A stretch of 14,232 nucleotides of DNA from Paraglomus occultum (GCA_910592205.1 CAJVPJ010000947.1:1-14232); one strand, 5' to 3'. Numbered from the stretch's first letter, positions 1 through 9,660 are shown. Notes: a model not told the origin generated them from the sequence alone. Numbers and translations: made by a program.

Positions 1-552
1 TGTTTGTAGTTGAGATTTCTTAATAAAGTCATCGAGTTGGTGATTGTTGCTAGTCCACCCATCGGATAATTGTTTATGACCACAAATGCACCACACGGGA
101 TTACATCGGAGTATTCCACATGTGGAGCAGAAGCCATATCGAGAATAACAATGGTAAAAGCGTTTATGAGCAACCATGTAATAGTTATCGTCATTAGACT
201 TGGTGAAGCCAGAAATGAGTTTGTTGCGTTTGCTAAGCCATTTGGAGTATCGTCTAAATTGATTATCGTCATTATCGTACTTGTGTGTCGGAAGTGAGTA
301 TATTCTAGCAAACTCACTCACAAGCGTTGGCGTACATTCTTCGCTACGTCCAAGCAACACCAGCGTTATCGTCTCATCATCATTACGTTTGCGAATAGCG
401 CAGTAGACGTAGTCAATTTGAGTCGGCTTTACGTCGGTGATGTCCTCGTAAGGTATCCATTCTAGCCTTAAGTTTTCGTTTTCACTTTCCAAGGAGGATT
501 GAATCAAGCTGTCAATTGGTGTACAAGTCTCTAAAACTAATGACATCGACAT
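1..552 (-). CDS. N-terminal part of a Glomeromycotina-type kinase-leader protein (runs off the left edge)
   Basis: This frame stays open for 184 codons from ATG at 552 to base 1 and is cut by the window edge, so only the N-terminus is visible. The visible order is a short Leu/Ser-rich start, an EWIPY motif (residues 31-35), a mixed 100-residue domain, then a cysteine cluster (Cys135, CxxC 142-145, Cys150, CxC 155-157) likely to bind zinc, and finally GWTSNN (165-170) followed by LDDFIKKSQ. In mycorrhizal fungi a Cys cluster plus GWTSxN..DxFIK leads directly into a TKL-like protein kinase domain. I therefore infer a kinase beyond the edge, but no kinase residue is inside the window. The ATG at 552 was chosen because an in-frame TAA lies just upstream and a TATA box sits 96 bases before it; the second ATG at 546 is nearly as good. 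No intron is needed. A kinase-dead or truncated relative cannot be excluded. Confidence 0.75.
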   Translation of the reverse strand, partial: MSMSLVLETCTPIDSLIQSSLESENENLRLEWIPYEDITDVKPTQIDYVYCAIRKRNDDETITLVLLGRSEECTPTLVSEFARIYSLPTHKYDNDDNQFRRYSKWLSKRNKLISGFTKSNDDNYYMVAHKRFYHCYSRYGFCSTCGILRCNPVWCICGHKQLSDGWTSNNHQLDDFIKKSQLQT

Positions 553-642
553 CGTTAAATGACTTTCGATACACTTCAGAGATGGTTTGGGTTACACATT
601 TATCTGAAGTGTCTTGTGTTACCGATGATGAGAATTTCATAC

Positions 643-648
643 TATATA
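643..648 (-). promoter_or_regulatory. TATA-like box of the kinase-leader gene
   Basis: Read on the minus strand, the motif is TATATA within CAGTATATAGTATG, 96 bases before the proposed ATG at 552. The spacing nearly equals that of the HMG gene's TATA box in this window. If transcription starts about 30 bases downstream, the ATG at 640 would lie outside the mRNA. This is inferred from sequence only. Confidence 0.45.
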
Positions 649-659
649 CTGCTTTCCTT

Positions 660-2745
660 TATTGGATAAGCTAACAGAATTAATATTAGCGCAAATATTA
701 GCACGAATAATTTGTTGGTTATTTTAGGCAAAGCTTTTTTTAATTGAGAAGTAAAGAGTGGGCTTGTGTATGAAAACCGATCTCGAACAATCGATGCTTA
801 CAGAATAGCACGGGCTATGGCGAGATGAAGTGCCAAATTCAGTGTGCGGTTGTCTTATTGATGACTTGTTTTTGAAAGCTGAACGACTGTCACAGCTGCT
901 GCGTGTTAAGCTAAAGTTTAGTTGTTAAATTATGAATCATACACAGTGGTTTTTGGTTGAAATGGGGAGATATTTTTCCGAACGATTGGGCGCATACGTT
1001 GAGGAGACGTTTCTTTTTCGATCCGCAAACACAGCTAACTGCTTTGTTTAATGCTAAGCCCAAAAATCAATATCCGATTTAGACGTGCATTGAAAAAAAA
1101 AATTTTTACATAAAGCCGGTCGTAGACTATTTAAGGATTAGCGGCAGAAATTGGTTGTGTGTGTCAGACAAACGCATTTTGGGTTTGCTTCCGCCAAAAC
1201 TTTTTTTTACGTTACGAAACACATATAACGACCTTCACCCGTTGACTTTAATTGAAATTGAAATTGAATATTAAAGTTAAGTTAAATATTGAATTGAATA
1301 CATTGAAGTAAAAACAGACGCTTATTTGCTGCATAGTGTTAACTAAATTATACCATCTATTACCATAGTCAGAACTCGTCTTTCGAGAGCGTGAGCATAA
1401 AATACAGAAATTGGAATCAGCTGATAGACGAATGGTTGATACGATATGTAAATTGTGTATTAAATAGAAGTTAGAAGCTTATATGTCATTCACGCTTGAT
1501 CAGACATAATTAGACGTATTTCTAAACTGCATCTCATCGCTAACCTTGACAAAAGTTTTTTTTTTAAGAAGAAACAAGCAGTTCTGACTGGTGTCATTTT
1601 AAGTTCAACATAGTAACGCAGGACAAACGTTGAGTTATTAAAATAATATAGTAAATTATAGTTTCAACGACTGTTCAAACAGTTAATTAAAAATCCCATT
1701 ATTTGTACAGCAAACCGAATTAACCAACTAGAAACCACTGCTGCACTGACTGCAGCCTGCTTTATTTGACTCACCTTTTGCAGAAGCACTTTAGAATCTT
1801 CTGCACATTATCTTGAAGGTAATTCTAAATATATTTAACCATGGAGCAAAATATTGTTACACGATAAACGTAGCGCATCGGAAATTTTTGATTACTCAAT
1901 TAACCAATCTGTATTAGAGATAAAGAATATTTTTTTAAAAGGAACGAGATTGCCTTATTGTGCGACAAATGTTGTTGAACCAGACAATAGATCTTAGACA
2001 TATAATTTTTAATAGTATTAGAAAACACTTAATTTATACATCGAAACAGCTCTGTTAAATATAATAATAACAACGTTGAAAATTTTTATTAAAAAATTTA
2101 ATGTAAAATAATTAATAATGTTACTAATAAACAAATATTACATATGTCGCAGTGCCACATTAGGGATAGCGATCGTGTAACACTCTTGAGATTTAGCGTT
2201 TCAAACGGAGTTTCGGCTTACTCTTACTGGTCTGTAATCTCAGGCGAGTTGGTGACCTTAAAAGGCTTTACGTATTGTCCCTCTAAGCGAACGTATACAC
2301 GTATCTGGTAACATTATTATTTTCTCTCGAGATAACTAACTGGTTCTAATTAGTCGGATTCAAACTAAAGTCTACTCAGTTGGGAAAGTTTTCACTAATG
2401 TACGCGTAGTTGAATAAGAAATAATAATTCTTCAGGCCGAGAACACGCAATTACGATTGCAAAATTCGTAAATTGCAACCAGAGCCCAGATAACATTTTC
2501 GTTATAACTCCAGCCTTGTGTTAACCTTAGGAATACACATACGAAATAAAGAATAAAAATTTACATCAATTTATGGACGTTTATTTATTAGAATATAGAG
2601 AACTATTCTAAAAGGACAATTGTAAGAAAGGATAGCTGAAGATGACCGTATTGAGAGGAAACGTTGATTAACAGTTCGATACAATTCGATAATGTTTGAG
2701 CGTCTAAACCACGCTGCTTATATATCTATTTTCTGTACGTTGCTA
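660..2745. other. AT-rich intergenic DNA, no gene seen
   Basis: I see no frame with protein-like composition on either strand, no tRNA or rRNA signature, and no clear transposon end in these 2.1 kb. The part nearest the kinase-leader gene (about 660-1210) is less AT-rich than the rest and would hold its promoter. Short homopolymer runs occur near 1090, 1205 and 1560. The stretch 2176-2524 is also richer in GC but could not be assigned. Confidence 0.6.
1251..1269. repeat. Short ATTGAA microsatellite
   Basis: Three near-perfect copies of ATTGAA stand in a row, followed to about 1310 by looser ATTGAA/TTAAG-like words. This is a simple repeat with no visible function. Confidence 0.6.
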
Positions 2746-2871
2746 GCGGTGCAAAACTATGCCCATATCGGGGTAAGATTACCGGTGCAAAAAGTTGACT
2801 ATATATGGGAGTTCGTAGTGCCATAATGTTGTCTATTATTAGGAGCGGTGCAATTTGATGCCTATATCGGG
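2746..2871. repeat. Degenerate tandem repeat with GCGGTGCAAAA...ATATCGGG units
   Basis: Units begin near 2746, 2782, 2815 and 2845, about 30-36 bases apart. Units 1 and 3 share GCGGTGCAA then TATCGGG; unit 2 has CCGGTGCAA then TATATGGG; unit 4 in position (about 2815) is the most decayed, with GTGC then TTGTCTATTATTAGG. The GGTGCAA word is distinctive in this AT-rich setting. It may be a minisatellite or part of an unrecognised element. No reading frame runs through it. Confidence 0.55.
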
Positions 2872-4124
2872 CCATCAGTGTTGAGTAACGTCATATGAAA
2901 ATTACTTTTCGTTACACCGGATTCTATGCTGCGCTGTTCGATTGGAATGTTGTATTGCCGATCGGAAATCACTGAGAAATACGTCATCCATAAGCGTCGA
3001 TATGACACATACGGCAAATTTCAGAAACAGGAAAAACATTCCAACTGTCTTAATTATTTCATGCTTTAGAAAAACTTACTTTAAACGCCCTCTAAAAAAT
3101 TGGTTTCTCTTTCATAATATTTTACATTAACAAAGTTTAGGAACAAAGAATGATAAATATTGTTGTATGTAAAAAAATTAGCTGGTATTATTTGGAGAAC
3201 AACTTATTAGCAACGCCCATTAACGGCCAGATATAACTTATAATTGAGCGTATATAATGTTGTTGTATATTATATTCTGTGACTATTTGACATGCTGCTG
3301 AATATTTATATCTTTAAATCTCTAAAACTGGTAGCAGCATTAGGGAGTAAACACGACGGCTGGTTGTATAGGAGCAAAAAAGTCATAGGTCTAATGTCAA
3401 TTTTTAATCTAGACAACAAATTATCAAAAGGGGCTTAAATTGTTTTTTGGATTAGAACTCCGTAGGGCATAAAAAACTTTAAAATTTTCACTATTACACG
3501 TAATATTGACATATACTATTAATTAATATATTTTGACTCACATTTAATTTAGTAACTACTTAGACTATTATCATACTTGTCGTACTTCGCCCGGTCGACA
3601 TAGTCGGCCGGGCTCAGCACAACTACTCTAGTTTTTAATTATCAATATTATGATGTCAAATGATGCATATATCATTAATATTAAACAGGTATATAGTATA
3701 ATAATTATTAATATGTATTAGTTTAAATTTTTATTACATTAATTCAATGATTGATTATCTGGTTCTTGATCAGGTATGTTATTAATAGTAAATATCAAAC
3801 TATTTACTTTCCTAATTAGTTAAAACATATTATTTTTTTCATATACTGAATTAATGTGTGTTTTTTTTTAAAATTAAAACTGAACAAATTGTTAGTATAT
3901 TTGTTTTTTTTTAGTACTAGTACAGATAAGATGCATGAAATAATGAATTAGTTATCAGTTGCCTAGCAATAAGAAATTAAGAGATGAAGCTAGAAATCAG
4001 TATTATCAAAACTATCATAACAGTTGTGAGACTATTACTTAAGTACAAATAATTTATTCAAAATATTTACTCATTTATTATAAAGTTTGAATAAAATGTA
4101 ATTTGGTATTAATTATAAGTTTCT
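2872..4124. other. Very AT-rich intergenic DNA, no gene seen
   Basis: Apart from the GC-rich hairpin at 3579-3623, this stretch has long A/T runs, stops in all frames and no protein-like frame. The 62-codon open frame at 2942-3130 (+) has no recognisable motif and is probably chance. Confidence 0.6.
3579..3623. repeat. GC-rich imperfect hairpin in AT-rich DNA
   Basis: Arms 3579-3599 and 3603-3623 pair around a three-base ATA loop. The inner 11 bases (GCCCGGTCGAC against GTCGGCCGGGC) match at 10 positions and the outer 10 at about 6. The block stands out as nearly the only GC-rich stretch in several hundred bases. It could be a mobile-element end, a structured RNA or a protein-binding palindrome; the sequence does not decide. 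Confidence 0.65.
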
Positions 4125-5215
4125 TCACATCTTTTGCTGCAATTGGCTGTCAACCTCAATTCTACTGTTACTACACATATTAATACTGATAATCTCTCTT
4201 GCTATTGTTATGTTGTGATTTGGATACACTGATACGCCACCCTCACATCAAAAATATCTCTGATGAATTACCTGATACTGAGATACCAGAGTCAAATAAA
4301 TATAGTGACTTTATCACCTGGGTTTAAGGCTTGATGAGCATTTGCATTTGTTTCAATAATTTGCCATTACTAATTGCAATAATTAATCTTTACTTGATTT
4401 GTATCACTAGTGATTCCATTACTCTCTGTGTGTCAGTGGCATTATCATTACATAAGTGTCTATATATGACTTCTTCCATTTGATTAGTATTTCAGATGGT
4501 GTACCATAAACACTTTGCCTCTTATTGAAAAATGCCTCATATGGTGATTTTTGTGTGTGCTTTATTATACACAACTACAAATGTGGGCAGGGCATTAATC
4601 CAATGGTTTGGAAACCTCATCCCACAGCATTTTAGTTATTATCACATGTTGACTGTTTTGATGCATCCTTATTAAGCACAGCAAGGTGGACCTCTAAAAC
4701 TGTTTTGTTACACATTGACTTGATTGAAGCTCTGTCAGGGGAGGCTGAGCATTGAAAAATGTCTTGCTAATTTCTTATTAGTCATATTCATCATATTCCT
4801 CTGTCTTTATATTTAAGACATACTGTGAGAATACATCAACCATTGTAAGAATGTAACATAACATTATGTTTGGTGAAGCAGATGGAGATGTTCCAAAGGC
4901 GTCTGGTGATAATTGGTGTTATATCATTTTTAATTTTTGATACACTTTTATATTAATATGAATGTTCTGACTTCACTTTGTGTAATTCCAATATGTTTCT
5001 TGACAACATAGTGTATGTTGTATGGTATTCAAAATAAAATGAGAAGCCCCAACATGGAAATTTCTCTAAGAGTTTCTCGTAATTCCTTGTTGTAAGTTGG
5101 AATTATTCATTTCTTGATGGGTTGAGAGTTTTCATCTGTCAGCTTTTCTGTATAAAGCAGACAACTCTTGTTATCATATGTAAGGTCTTGACATCTCTGA
5201 CATAAATTCCTTCTT
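4125..5215 (-). pseudogene. Decayed integrase (rve-type) of a retroelement or DDE element
   Basis: Fragments of an integrase lie in the expected N-to-C order on the minus strand, broken by many stops and frameshifts. Around 5020-4960 is VVKKHIGITQSEVRTFI, like the zinc-binding/linker region. Around 4860-4783 is CYILTMVDVFSQYVLNIKT, the start of the catalytic core with its first Asp in VDVFSQY. Around 4603-4547 is HWINALPTFVVVYNKAHT, then a frameshift into SPYEAFFNKR, the typical core end (W..LP..V..YN..H..SPYEAFF). Around 4340 is NAHQALNPGDKVTIFI, like the post-core domain. A further fragment with CQRCQDLTYDNK lies near 5200-5160. The catalytic Glu region is too decayed to place. No LTRs or protease and reverse transcriptase parts were found, so the class (gypsy, Ginger/KRBA2-like, Maverick) is undetermined. 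Confidence 0.7.
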
Positions 5216-5515
5216 TTTGTAGAGTGTTATTATTATAGTTCAACACAAAGATGCTGGACTGAAGATAAACACCATCATTGAAGTCTTTGGGAGTATCTGG
5301 TATTTTCAGTAACTGAACCATTATAGAAAAAGCAACCAAAGTCAGTAGAGCAAAACAAATCAGTAAATATAGTAAACCAAAAGAAATGCATGACAGATGG
5401 TGTGGAGAAAACTGAGTCATAGTTATTATAACCATTCTCACAGAATTATCTAATCTTTGTATCATAGATATTTTGTAAACAAAAGTGTTATGCATAAACA
5501 AAAAAGGAGTCATTA

Positions 5516-6175
5516 TACTGTACCTCGTTATACTGATTTCATTATTCTGGCTACCCCTTTATAACGAATTTAATAGTAATAGTAAAACCTCGCTATACGT
5601 TATCTATCGCGAGGAACTTTTATTCACAAGGTGCTCGCTAAAGCGCCAGTTTAGGCTGTTTCGCTATACGTTATCGAAGTTTCGATGCAGGATTTACACT
5701 TACTGCTGATCGCTTTATATACCCGAAATTTATCACGTGATTGAAAAATGTGGAATAGTTATTGGCTGTAACAGATTGTGCGATTTTTCAAATAAGTCGT
5801 TATATTTGATATTTGTGTCAATATTCTTAACCGTATGATGTTAGCCGGCATATTTCACCTGTAGTATTTTAAATATTTGCAGAAGGAAAATCGAAATCTT
5901 GCCTTTACTAAAGATGTAGTCTCACTTGAAACGTCTTCAACTTCCTTCAACGGGATGACATAGAAATTAATCATGGTGAATTCATACGTTGTATAGAGGA
6001 AGGTGGAATTGCGTAGTATTAGCATGGCAAAGCAAAACAAACTTGAATAGATTCATTTGTTACTGATTAATGGAACTGTTTTATTATATTTATACCGAAT
6101 ATTGCTAAATTTAGGCCTAACTTCGTTATAAAGGCGCCTCACTATATCAAATGCCTCGTTATATTCGATTATCAT
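5516..6175. mobile_element. Possible decayed pogo/Tigger-like element or MITE
   Basis: The word CCTCGTTATA or a close variant recurs at both ends of this stretch: near 5523, 5588 (TAGTAAAACCTCGCTATACG), 6138 and 6151, with the reverse form TATAACGA near 5560 and CTTCGTTATA at 6121. Tc1/pogo elements often begin CAGTA..CCTCG.TATA, so 5584 resembles such an end with one change. No convincing inverted partner ending in TACTG was found, and inside there is only a stop-ridden frame. Element class and borders are uncertain. Confidence 0.3.
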
Positions 6176-6219
6176 ATGGCAATCAGATTTTTACATTTGT
6201 TTCCAAGATCTTAAGCACT

Positions 6220-6257
6220 ATTGTGTATGTGATTGAATGCGCAAGCACATACACAAT
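6220..6257. repeat. 12-bp perfect inverted repeat
   Basis: ATTGTGTATGTG (6220-6231) pairs perfectly with CACATACACAAT (6246-6257) around a 14-base loop. It lies just outside the CCTCGTTATA cluster and could be a terminator-like or element-end hairpin. No function is assigned. Confidence 0.6.
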
Positions 6258-6611
6258 CATCCTCATAAAGTATATAAATAAAAGGATGTCTCTTTAATTT
6301 TATTCCGAAAACCTCTTACATGATACAACAATCATCACATGTACAAACAGTTTTATTGACTTATTATTATATGTGATTTGGATGAAGTGCATGGATACCA
6401 CACAATTAACACAGTGACTATATGGAAAACTCGTTCTTAGTTCATTGTTGTTCCTGGTAACAATACACAGGTAAATATAACCTTATTCTGCAAAAATACA
6501 CATTATAATCATGAAATGCTGATACTTATGTTCAATTTTACTGAGCTCTCCACAATTATTGTTCTCATGTCGCAGAATGTGACCAATGATAATGTTGTAC
6601 CTCAGTTGGGA

Positions 6612-6695
6612 ACCTGTCTCAGTTCTGGACTGAGACAACTGAGTTCTGGACTGAGTGACTGGGTTCTGAACTGAGACAGGTCCTGAACTCAGACA
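6612..6695. repeat. Minisatellite of about 20 bp with a 14-bp perfect inverted repeat
   Basis: Units starting GTTCTGGACTGAG lie at 6622, 6643 and 6663 (the last with GAACTGAG), followed by a shorter decayed unit. In addition ACCTGTCTCAGTTC (6612-6625) is the exact reverse complement of GAACTGAGACAGGT (6668-6681), so the array can fold into a long hairpin. The block is GC-richer than its surroundings. No reading frame needs it. Confidence 0.8.
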
Positions 6696-8125
6696 CAACA
6701 ATTAATCAATACACAAAAATTTAAACAGCACTGACACAATAAATATCATTGAAACAATACATTTTTAAAACAATAAACAAATCTATCAACTTTCATCAAT
6801 AGCACTCTATAAAAATGCTCTTAATTTCTGAGCAAAATTCTGAACCTATTGTTAATATAATTTATAATGGCCAATACACAACATAAATATTAACCAAGGT
6901 TATAAAGTTCAGGAAGTTATTCATTATATATGATAAAAAATTGAATCAGATTCAATCTTTATTTAACAAATGACATTTGAAATATCAAAAACAAAAGGCT
7001 GTTGAGCACACATAGAAAAAGATCATTGAAGCAATTCGACGTTGAATTGATAAAGAAAAGAAAATGTAACAATGCAGATGGAGACGAAGAAATAGATTAT
7101 TCAGACGTGGGTCACAGCTGTGCCACTAAAACTAAATCAAAGCTATAAAAAGTCAGTCAACTTTTCAACCACTAGCAATTTTAGTCCATATAGTCAAAAT
7201 TGTTTACGTCTGGTTGTTGCAATATGCCCAATATATACCAACAGATGTTTTTACGCAATAATTTCTCAGACAAGTCTAATTTTGAAACAGTGACGTTACT
7301 AATTATGTTACTACTTATAGAATTGTTGTAGGTGTCATCAAAATAAAACATCTTAATTTTTTTATTCTAGACGTCATATTAATACCCAAACCGTGAGTAT
7401 TGTGTTGCTTGTTTTTTATCAATATATTTATAATTCATCCCTTAATGTTCGTTCGATTAAAGATATTATCAAATAAACACCTCAACTTAATCAAAACCAA
7501 AATTAAAAGTTGTGTTTATTTTGACCATAATCTAAATCTGCGCGACGGCGTTTCAGTAAAAACTTTTCCTAAACGCACGTTCTTGGAACTGAAAGTGCAT
7601 TTAGGGTGAGCATAGTAATTTGCGTAATTCCAAAACTTTGTTCATAGCGTACAAATAGTATAAAATTTTCGTAAATTTAAAATAATCCTGGCCTTAATGG
7701 TTAAAATATTGAACCATGCTTATATTAGTTTTTTCTCTCTAATATATCATCGAGAATATATTTCCATCAATTAACATACTTTCTACGAAATTTCTTAATA
7801 TTACGAGCACATAGATAAAGTTTGTATTTTGCGAGTCTGTCAAAGTTGTCTTATTTTTCGGCGGCATAATGAATTATTTTTATTAATGGTAAAATCCTTA
7901 CTAGCAATTAGTTATAAACAATTTTTATGACAATAACCGCGATGGCATGCTTAAATAGTGGCTAACTGTTACAATCATAAATTATTACAGGATAATAAAA
8001 TGTTCTGTTCACAGTTGACTATTGATGTCTAAATAAATACATGACCTGATATCGGCAGACCAGAACTGTATTCTCACATCTCGAATAACTTGGCACCAGA
8101 AATAGTTTGCTTGTGTATTATAGCC

Positions 8126-8215
8126 TGGATTCTTTACTCGTTGCATTTGTGACGGGATGTATAATTTATTTATTATCTGGTAATGGAATCTTTGACTCGC
8201 ATTGGTAACGGACAT
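8126..8215. repeat. Diverged direct duplication, about 33 bp
   Basis: TGGATTCTTT.ACTCGTTGC at 8126-8158 recurs as TGGAATCTTTGACTCGC at 8184-8215, offset 58 bases, with a small gap and several mismatches. This is probably an old local duplication. Confidence 0.4.
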
Positions 8216-8563
8216 TGACCGACTATACCATATATAGCAGATTAGTTACGTGCGTGCATCTACGAAGATTATTTTCACCACAAAATCCATTATACATGTG
8301 GAATATAGAGAGTGTGTTTAACATTAAATTCTGAAGTTGGGACCATCATATAGCATGCATTTAGGGAAAGTTTACCCGGGTGGGTAAAAACTTTTTATAT
8401 TTATTTTAGTGTATATTTGTCCATGTTTGAAGTCTTCGATAACTATTTTGTTGTTGATAACGCGTTTATTTAATGTTCAGCTATCCAGTAATAATTAATT
8501 TCGCAATCCGAATTCTAATTGTCTAGCATAATTGGCCATCCATATTATGTACTACTGTAACTA

Positions 8564-9041
8564 CACCCACTTGCCAAAAGTATTGGTGATTTATGTCGAT
8601 CAAATAGTAAAACATATTAAAACTTTTTCTGAACACCTGTACTTTACATATTTACTATGTAAGTTGCAATAATTTTATACAATTTGAAGATAATTGATTC
8701 TAGTTTTTCAAGAAAATAATTATAGAACACCAGTTCTATTATCATTTTACAGCTACATAGTCTGCTGAAGTGGCAGTATCCATGGGACATACAGATTCCA
8801 TAACATTTCATATGTGTAACATAAATACTGCCACTTCAACAGTCTGTATAGCTGTAAACTGATAATAGGACTGGATCTATTATTATTTTCCTGAAAGTAA
8901 AATCAATCATCTTCAAAACCGTATAAAAATTATTGCAGTTTGCATAGTAAATATGCAAAGTACAGGTGTTCAGAAAAAAGTATTTTTAATATGTTTTACT
9001 ATTTGACCGACATAAATCACCAATACTTTGGCAAGTGGTTG
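8564..9041. mobile_element. 478-bp foldback MITE, Tc1/mariner-like, flanked by TA
   Basis: The element is almost one long inverted repeat. The left arm 8564-8779 and right arm 8825-9041 are about 216 bases each and match along their whole length with scattered substitutions and small indels, around a 45-base loop. The ends read CACCCACTTGCCAAAAGTATTGG on the left and CAACCACTTGCCAAAGTATTGG on the right (minus strand), each preceded by TA (8562-8563 and 9042-9043). This fits TA target duplication. The CTTGCCAAAAGTATTGG style of end is typical of Tc1/mariner transposons. It encodes no transposase, so it would be a non-autonomous element moved by a source elsewhere. The arm divergence suggests it is not a very recent insertion. 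Confidence 0.85.
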
Positions 9042-9317
9042 TATCTCATATATTCACTTTCTAGTTTAAAAATGACGAACTAAACATATTGTTTCAGCAC
9101 GAATTACAGATTGTAGTGTATTATTATTATTTACTATCTTGGCTATTTGTAAATCGCAAATTGGTATGTTGCCAATTTATTTCTGGTAATTATCTGCTGT
9201 ACCCTGTAATTTTTGTTTCTTTAAATCATATGTGATTTTATTATATATTTCAATATTCGTATATCATAACGTTATCTATGGTACATATTTTATCTTGCCA
9301 AACTTACGACAAAAACG

Positions 9318-9402
9318 TCAACATTATCTTAAAATTTATATCTTAGCTTAATTTACGCATAATAAAGTATCAACATTATCTTGAATTCTATATCTCAGCC
9401 TA
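9318..9402. repeat. 33-bp direct duplication
   Basis: TCAACATTATCTT... at 9318-9350 recurs at 9370-9402, with about 28 of 33 bases identical and an offset of 52 bases. It is a local tandem duplication with no visible role. Confidence 0.7.
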
Positions 9403-9429
9403 TAATCATAATTACTTTTACGATGAAAT

Positions 9430-9570
9430 ATGAGCGAATGTGAAACACTAGTGACGAATAAATACGATAAGCGATAAAAAATTTACGAAGTTTTGCTTGT
9501 CGAAGAAAAAAACGAAGATGTGTGCGATTTAAATAAGGAAATTGATAAATGGAGTAAGAATTTGCGGTAA
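9430..9570 (+). pseudogene. Possible small broken frame, unrecognised
   Basis: ATG at 9430 opens 15 codons, then a single in-frame TAA at 9475. The same frame then continues for 30 codons to TAA at 9568. The second part (VLLVEEKNEDVCDLNKEIDK) is rich in Glu, Lys and Asp and reads like a protein, unlike the surrounding DNA. It may be a fragment of a gene or mobile element, or chance. I do not recognise the family. Confidence 0.2.
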
Positions 9571-9660
9571 CCCAAACCGAGTACCCCATATGGTTCAAAC
9601 AAAAGACTCTCTATTATATCATTGTTTATGGAATGTCTACCCTGCCATCAAAGTAAACGT

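Larger units (their letters stand above)
6258..8563. other. AT-rich intergenic DNA with small repeats, no gene seen
   Basis: Apart from the minisatellite at 6612-6695 and the weak duplication at 8126-8215, I find no intact gene. A frame without ATG at about 6975-7147 (+), containing KQFDVELIKKRKCNNADGDE, has protein-like composition and ends at TAA. It matches no family I recognise and could be a gene fragment. The open frame at 7400-7609 (+) also has no recognisable motif. Confidence 0.5.
9044..9660. other. AT-rich spacer downstream of the HMG gene
   Basis: This stretch holds the 33-bp direct duplication at 9318-9402 and a broken small frame at 9430-9570. No AATAAA on the minus strand was found for the HMG gene here, so its mRNA end is not located. 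Confidence 0.5.

Noticed and set aside
2176-2524. A possible solo LTR: TGTAACAC at 2176 and GTGTTAAC near 2516 are near-inverted, and the stretch has higher GC than its flanks.
   Set aside because: The right end does not finish in CA, no target-site duplication is visible, and no second copy or internal retroelement part is in the window.
5139-5513. A 124-codon open frame on the minus strand with a hydrophobic stretch (GLLYLLICFALLTLVAF), possibly a membrane protein.
   Set aside because: Its C-terminal third overlaps integrase-remnant codons that lie in another frame, it matches no family I know, and one T-rich stretch explains the hydrophobicity. It might be a further remnant of the element, but not a gene I can support.
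7400-7609. A 69-codon plus-strand frame ending in a protein-like stretch (RDGVSVKTFPKRTFLELK).
   Set aside because: The last 40 codons read plausibly, but the start is an AT-rich low-complexity run and I recognise no family. It was left as unassigned intergenic DNA.
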